5,388 nt of DNA, taken from positions 1-5,388 of the forward strand of contig DQBY01000082.1 of NCBI GenBank assembly GCA_003534085.1, written 5' to 3'. The position numbers and the translations under genes are program-made. This document shows positions 3,225-5,388 of this stretch, in pieces. Below the pieces are notes generated by a model. The model was not told the origin of the DNA and ran no database searches. It saw only the letters and a program-made list of their open reading frames with translations. How positions within the stretch are numbered: the first letter of the stretch is position 1; each line of letters begins with the position of its first letter. The stretch is from Candidatus Moraniibacteriota bacterium. Lineage in GTDB: Bacteria; Patescibacteriota; Minisyncoccia; Moranbacterales; UBA2206.

Positions 3225-5183
3225 ATGGGAAAATATAAAAAATATTCTTTCGTAACTGCGGTTGCCTTGATGCTTATCTTTTCTTCCGGAAAAACCTCGG
3301 CGATCGAATACGGGATGCTCGGCGGAAAGCCGGCCAATCCGGATGCAAATGTGGAGAACAGCAATTCCTGGTTTATCTATAATTTGAAGCCGGGCGAAGC
3401 GAAGGAGGATGCGCTGGAAGTGATGAATCTTTTTGAAGAGCCGCTGGAAGTCTTGATTTATGCGGCGGACACGACCCAGAGCTCCAGCGGAGGTTTTGCT
3501 TTGAAACAATATTCGGAGCCGAAAACCGAAGTGGGATCCTGGGTCAAGTTTTATCCGGACAGCGTACCGGAAGATTTTGCCGATCTCTTTTCCCAAAAAG
3601 AGAAAAAAATAATCGATTTTTGCGCGACGTCCCGGGATGATTTGGAAAAATATATCAAGGAAAAAAAACTTAAGGAAGCGAAAGCGGATGATTTGGAAAA
3701 ATGGTGCGCGGGTGTCGAGAATGTCGAAGTCGAACTCGAGTCCAAGGAAAAGTTGCGGATTCCTTTTATTTTCTCTGTCCCGGAAGGAGCTGATGCGGGA
3801 GAGCATACCGGAGGAATATTGATCCAAAAAAAGGCCGCTGAGGACACCCTGGACAGCGGAGGGACCAATGTGAAATTGACCACCAGAGTAGGCGTGCGCA
3901 TCTATCAGACGGTGCCGGGAGAAGTGATCAAAAAGCTGACGATTGCCAACTTTTCTGTGTTGAAGAATTTCAGCGAATTTAGTTTCTCCGATTGGTTTGG
4001 CGAGAAAAAGCCTAAGGAGTATACAGTTGAGACTGTGGTGAATAATGAGGGAAACGTGAGCATGGAGCACGAAAATAATCTGGAAATCAAGAATATTTTA
4101 TATGGAAGCAAGGTTGAAAAGATTGAAAGGAAATTTCAGGTACTGAAGAAAGACAAGTTTATTGCTAATTATTCCTGGCAAAAGCCCCTGTTCGGATATT
4201 ATGCTTTCACAGGTGAAATTAAATACAAAGGAGCGGACGGAGACGAGGTTTTGAAAACTGATACGGTCAATTTGTGGGTAATTCCATGGAGAGAAATTGG
4301 TTTTTCCATGCTATTTCTGGTCTTGGTCGGTGCGGCATATTATTTCTGGAAGAAAAATCGGGTCAAAAAATATGGAGGAATCGGCTGGGACGAATATAAG
4401 GTTAAAAAAGGTGAAACAGTGCTGAGCCTTTCAGAAAAATTTAAAGTGGATTGGAAAGTTTTGATCAAAACGAACAAAATAAAAGCCCCGTATCTTCTCG
4501 AAGCCGGCCAAGTAATTTTGGTTCCGCCAAGACAAAATAAAACTGCTTCTAAAAAAACAATGAAAGCGGAAATTATTACTGAGAAAATTGAAAAAGAAGA
4601 ATTGAAGAAGTCGGGCAAGCCTAAGAAAAAAATGCAGGATATAGAGAAAAAAGATGATTTCCTGACAAAATTTGCAAAGAAAAATACATCCCGGCCGGAT
4701 ATTGTGATTGAAAATAAGCCATGGAATAAATATTGGATTTATGGCGGAGCAATTTTAGCCGTTATAATAATCGCTATCTTCAGCTGGATATTCTTTAAGC
4801 CTGAAAAATCCGAACCGGCCCAAAGCGCTGCAAGTCCGGCGGTGGAAAAAGCGGTTTCTGAACCTGATGAAAAGGAGCCTGAACCGGAAAAAGAGATCGG
4901 GATGGGCGATCTTGGGATAAAAGTCTTGAATGAAGGCGCGCCTGCGGGACTGGCCGGAAAAGTAAAAACAGCTTTGATTTCCGGAGGTTATGCGCGGGCC
5001 GAAGCCGGGAATGGCAAATCGAAAGTCTCAGGCAATTTCATTTATTATTCCGAGGAGAAATTCAAAAAGCACGCGGAAGAAATACGCGATTTTCTGAAGG
5101 CAAAAAATGTAGTCGCGGAGATTTTGGAGGCGAAAACAGAAGAGCAGAAAAGCGGGGACATCGTCATTATCTTGGGCGAATAA
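3225..5183 (+). CDS. DUF916-like / LysM / LytR_C envelope protein
   Basis: A complete 652-residue protein. Residues 1-26 are a signal peptide (cleavage near TSA/IE). Residues 27-232 resemble DUF916, the WxL-interacting, peptidoglycan-binding domain: NLFEEPLEVLIYAAD, GSWVKFYP, IPFIFSVPEGADAGEHTGGI, RVGVRIYQTVPG. An extra charged helical stretch, about 118-165, holds the only two cysteines, C133 and C161. Residues 233-345 form a second beta region comparable in place to DUF3324. A membrane helix spans about 358-375, LysM 389-435 (YKVKKGETVLSLSEKF...LEAGQVILVPP), and a Lys-rich linker reaches 502. A second helix spans 503-524, a Pro/Glu-rich spacer follows, and a LytR_C-like domain occupies 564-652. 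No Shine-Dalgarno is visible; ATG 3225 is chosen for the signal peptide. Likely role: a membrane anchor linking the cell wall with WxL-like surface proteins. By charge, the LysM would lie inside the cell, which is odd. Domain calls are by eye. Confidence 0.85.
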   Translation: MGKYKKYSFVTAVALMLIFSSGKTSAIEYGMLGGKPANPDANVENSNSWFIYNLKPGEAKEDALEVMNLFEEPLEVLIYAADTTQSSSGGFALKQYSEPKTEVGSWVKFYPDSVPEDFADLFSQKEKKIIDFCATSRDDLEKYIKEKKLKEAKADDLEKWCAGVENVEVELESKEKLRIPFIFSVPEGADAGEHTGGILIQKKAAEDTLDSGGTNVKLTTRVGVRIYQTVPGEVIKKLTIANFSVLKNFSEFSFSDWFGEKKPKEYTVETVVNNEGNVSMEHENNLEIKNILYGSKVEKIERKFQVLKKDKFIANYSWQKPLFGYYAFTGEIKYKGADGDEVLKTDTVNLWVIPWREIGFSMLFLVLVGAAYYFWKKNRVKKYGGIGWDEYKVKKGETVLSLSEKFKVDWKVLIKTNKIKAPYLLEAGQVILVPPRQNKTASKKTMKAEIITEKIEKEELKKSGKPKKKMQDIEKKDDFLTKFAKKNTSRPDIVIENKPWNKYWIYGGAILAVIIIAIFSWIFFKPEKSEPAQSAASPAVEKAVSEPDEKEPEPEKEIGMGDLGIKVLNEGAPAGLAGKVKTALISGGYARAEAGNGKSKVSGNFIYYSEEKFKKHAEEIRDFLKAKNVVAEILEAKTEEQKSGDIVIILGE

Positions 5184-5198
5184 TTTAATCTGATGGGG

Positions 5199-5203
5199 GG
5201 AGG
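5199..5203 (+). promoter_or_regulatory. Ribosome binding site of the last gene
   Basis: GGAGG, within a G-rich run (5195-5204), lies 8 bases before the ATG at 5212. It is the strongest Shine-Dalgarno in the window and fixes the start. The gap from the previous stop is 28 bases with no terminator, so the gene is probably co-transcribed with the DUF916/LysM gene. Confidence 0.75.
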
Positions 5204-5211
5204 GTGAAAAA

Positions 5212-5388
5212 ATGCGGGTGAAAAAAAGAAAAAAAGTCCATCTGTTATTTTCGGCGGCCTTTATCGCTTTCATTTTTCTCTCTTTGGAAAAAACAGAAGC
5301 TTCCAAAATGAATTTCTCCCAAGGAATTTTACCGGCAAAGTTCATCTATTTGGATGAAAAAGAGAAAATTATCGATGTTTGGACCAAT
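5212..5388 (+). CDS. Secreted protein of unknown function, N-terminal part (3' end outside window)
   Basis: Fifty-nine codons are in view, starting MRVKKRKKVHLLFSAAFIAFIF. Residues 1-30 form a signal peptide: seven basic residues, then a hydrophobic core and a likely cleavage after TEA, before SKMNF. The first mature residues (FSQGILPAKFIYLDEKEKIIDVWTN) look like beta strands but I do not recognise a family with confidence. It has a strong ribosome binding site and follows the DUF916/LysM gene by 28 bases, so it probably acts in the same envelope complex. The rest of the gene is cut off by the window edge, so length and domain content cannot be told. A further member of the WxL-like or DUF916-like group is possible but unproven. 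Confidence 0.75.
   Translation, partial: MRVKKRKKVHLLFSAAFIAFIFLSLEKTEASKMNFSQGILPAKFIYLDEKEKIIDVWTN

Noticed and set aside
3141..4070. A 309-codon open frame on the minus strand
   Set aside because: It lies antisense to the first half of the DUF916/LysM gene, extends into the palindromic repeat, has low-complexity Phe/Ile/Arg-rich sequence, and shows no start signal. The plus-strand protein has clear domains.
1..5388. Recoded UGA (glycine) as in some Patescibacteria
   Set aside because: All genes read through without in-frame TGA and end at TAA or TAG with sensible C-termini, so there is no need to invoke recoding.

Overview
The window reads as chromosomal DNA of a bacterium with a Gram-positive-type or reduced envelope. 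My best guess is a Candidate Phyla Radiation (Patescibacteria) genome. The reasons are the mix of WxL-like secreted proteins, a DUF916-type protein fused to LysM and LytR_C domains, a Bro-N/DinD-like gene of a kind I associate with those genomes, long intergenic palindromes, and weak or absent Shine-Dalgarno sequences in front of several genes. This placement is inferred from remembered family distribution, not from a marker gene. No sign of a recoded stop was seen: the four complete genes and the first partial gene all end in TAA or TAG and read through cleanly in the standard bacterial code.

Layout. Positions 1-1736 hold three tandem, same-strand paralogues of a secreted, Gly/Ser/Thr-rich, probably all-beta protein with two W-x-L motifs. 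The first is only a C-terminal end (1-297), followed by two complete copies (407-1093 and 1128-1736). The complete copies share blocks of about 92-94% DNA identity. The first intergenic gap is filled by an interrupted palindrome. The array ends at a strong terminator (1791-1820).

Positions 1790-2927 form a module: a terminator plus a CGAA-iterated tail, a promoter with an 8-bp dyad exactly between its -35 and -10, a Bro-N/DinD-like gene (2010-2840), then a second near-identical terminator and tail. The first tail carries a clean 40-bp palindromic insertion that the second lacks. Positions 2841-3224 carry no gene. They hold the second terminator/tail, a perfect 34-bp palindrome, a possible -10 box and a large nested palindromic element.

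Positions 3225-5183 encode a 652-residue envelope protein: signal peptide, DUF916-like domain, second beta region, membrane helix, LysM, Lys-rich linker, second membrane helix, LytR_C domain. A further secreted-protein gene begins 28 bases later (5212) and runs off the window.

How the parts may work together: in Firmicutes, WxL proteins and DUF916 proteins are encoded together and form a cell-surface complex. Here the tandem WxL-like array and the DUF916 protein lie about 1.5 kb apart on the same strand, separated by the DinD-like module. An envelope-display locus in which the large protein anchors the WxL-like proteins is a reasonable inference. The DinD-like gene looks like an independent unit inserted or shuffled between them.
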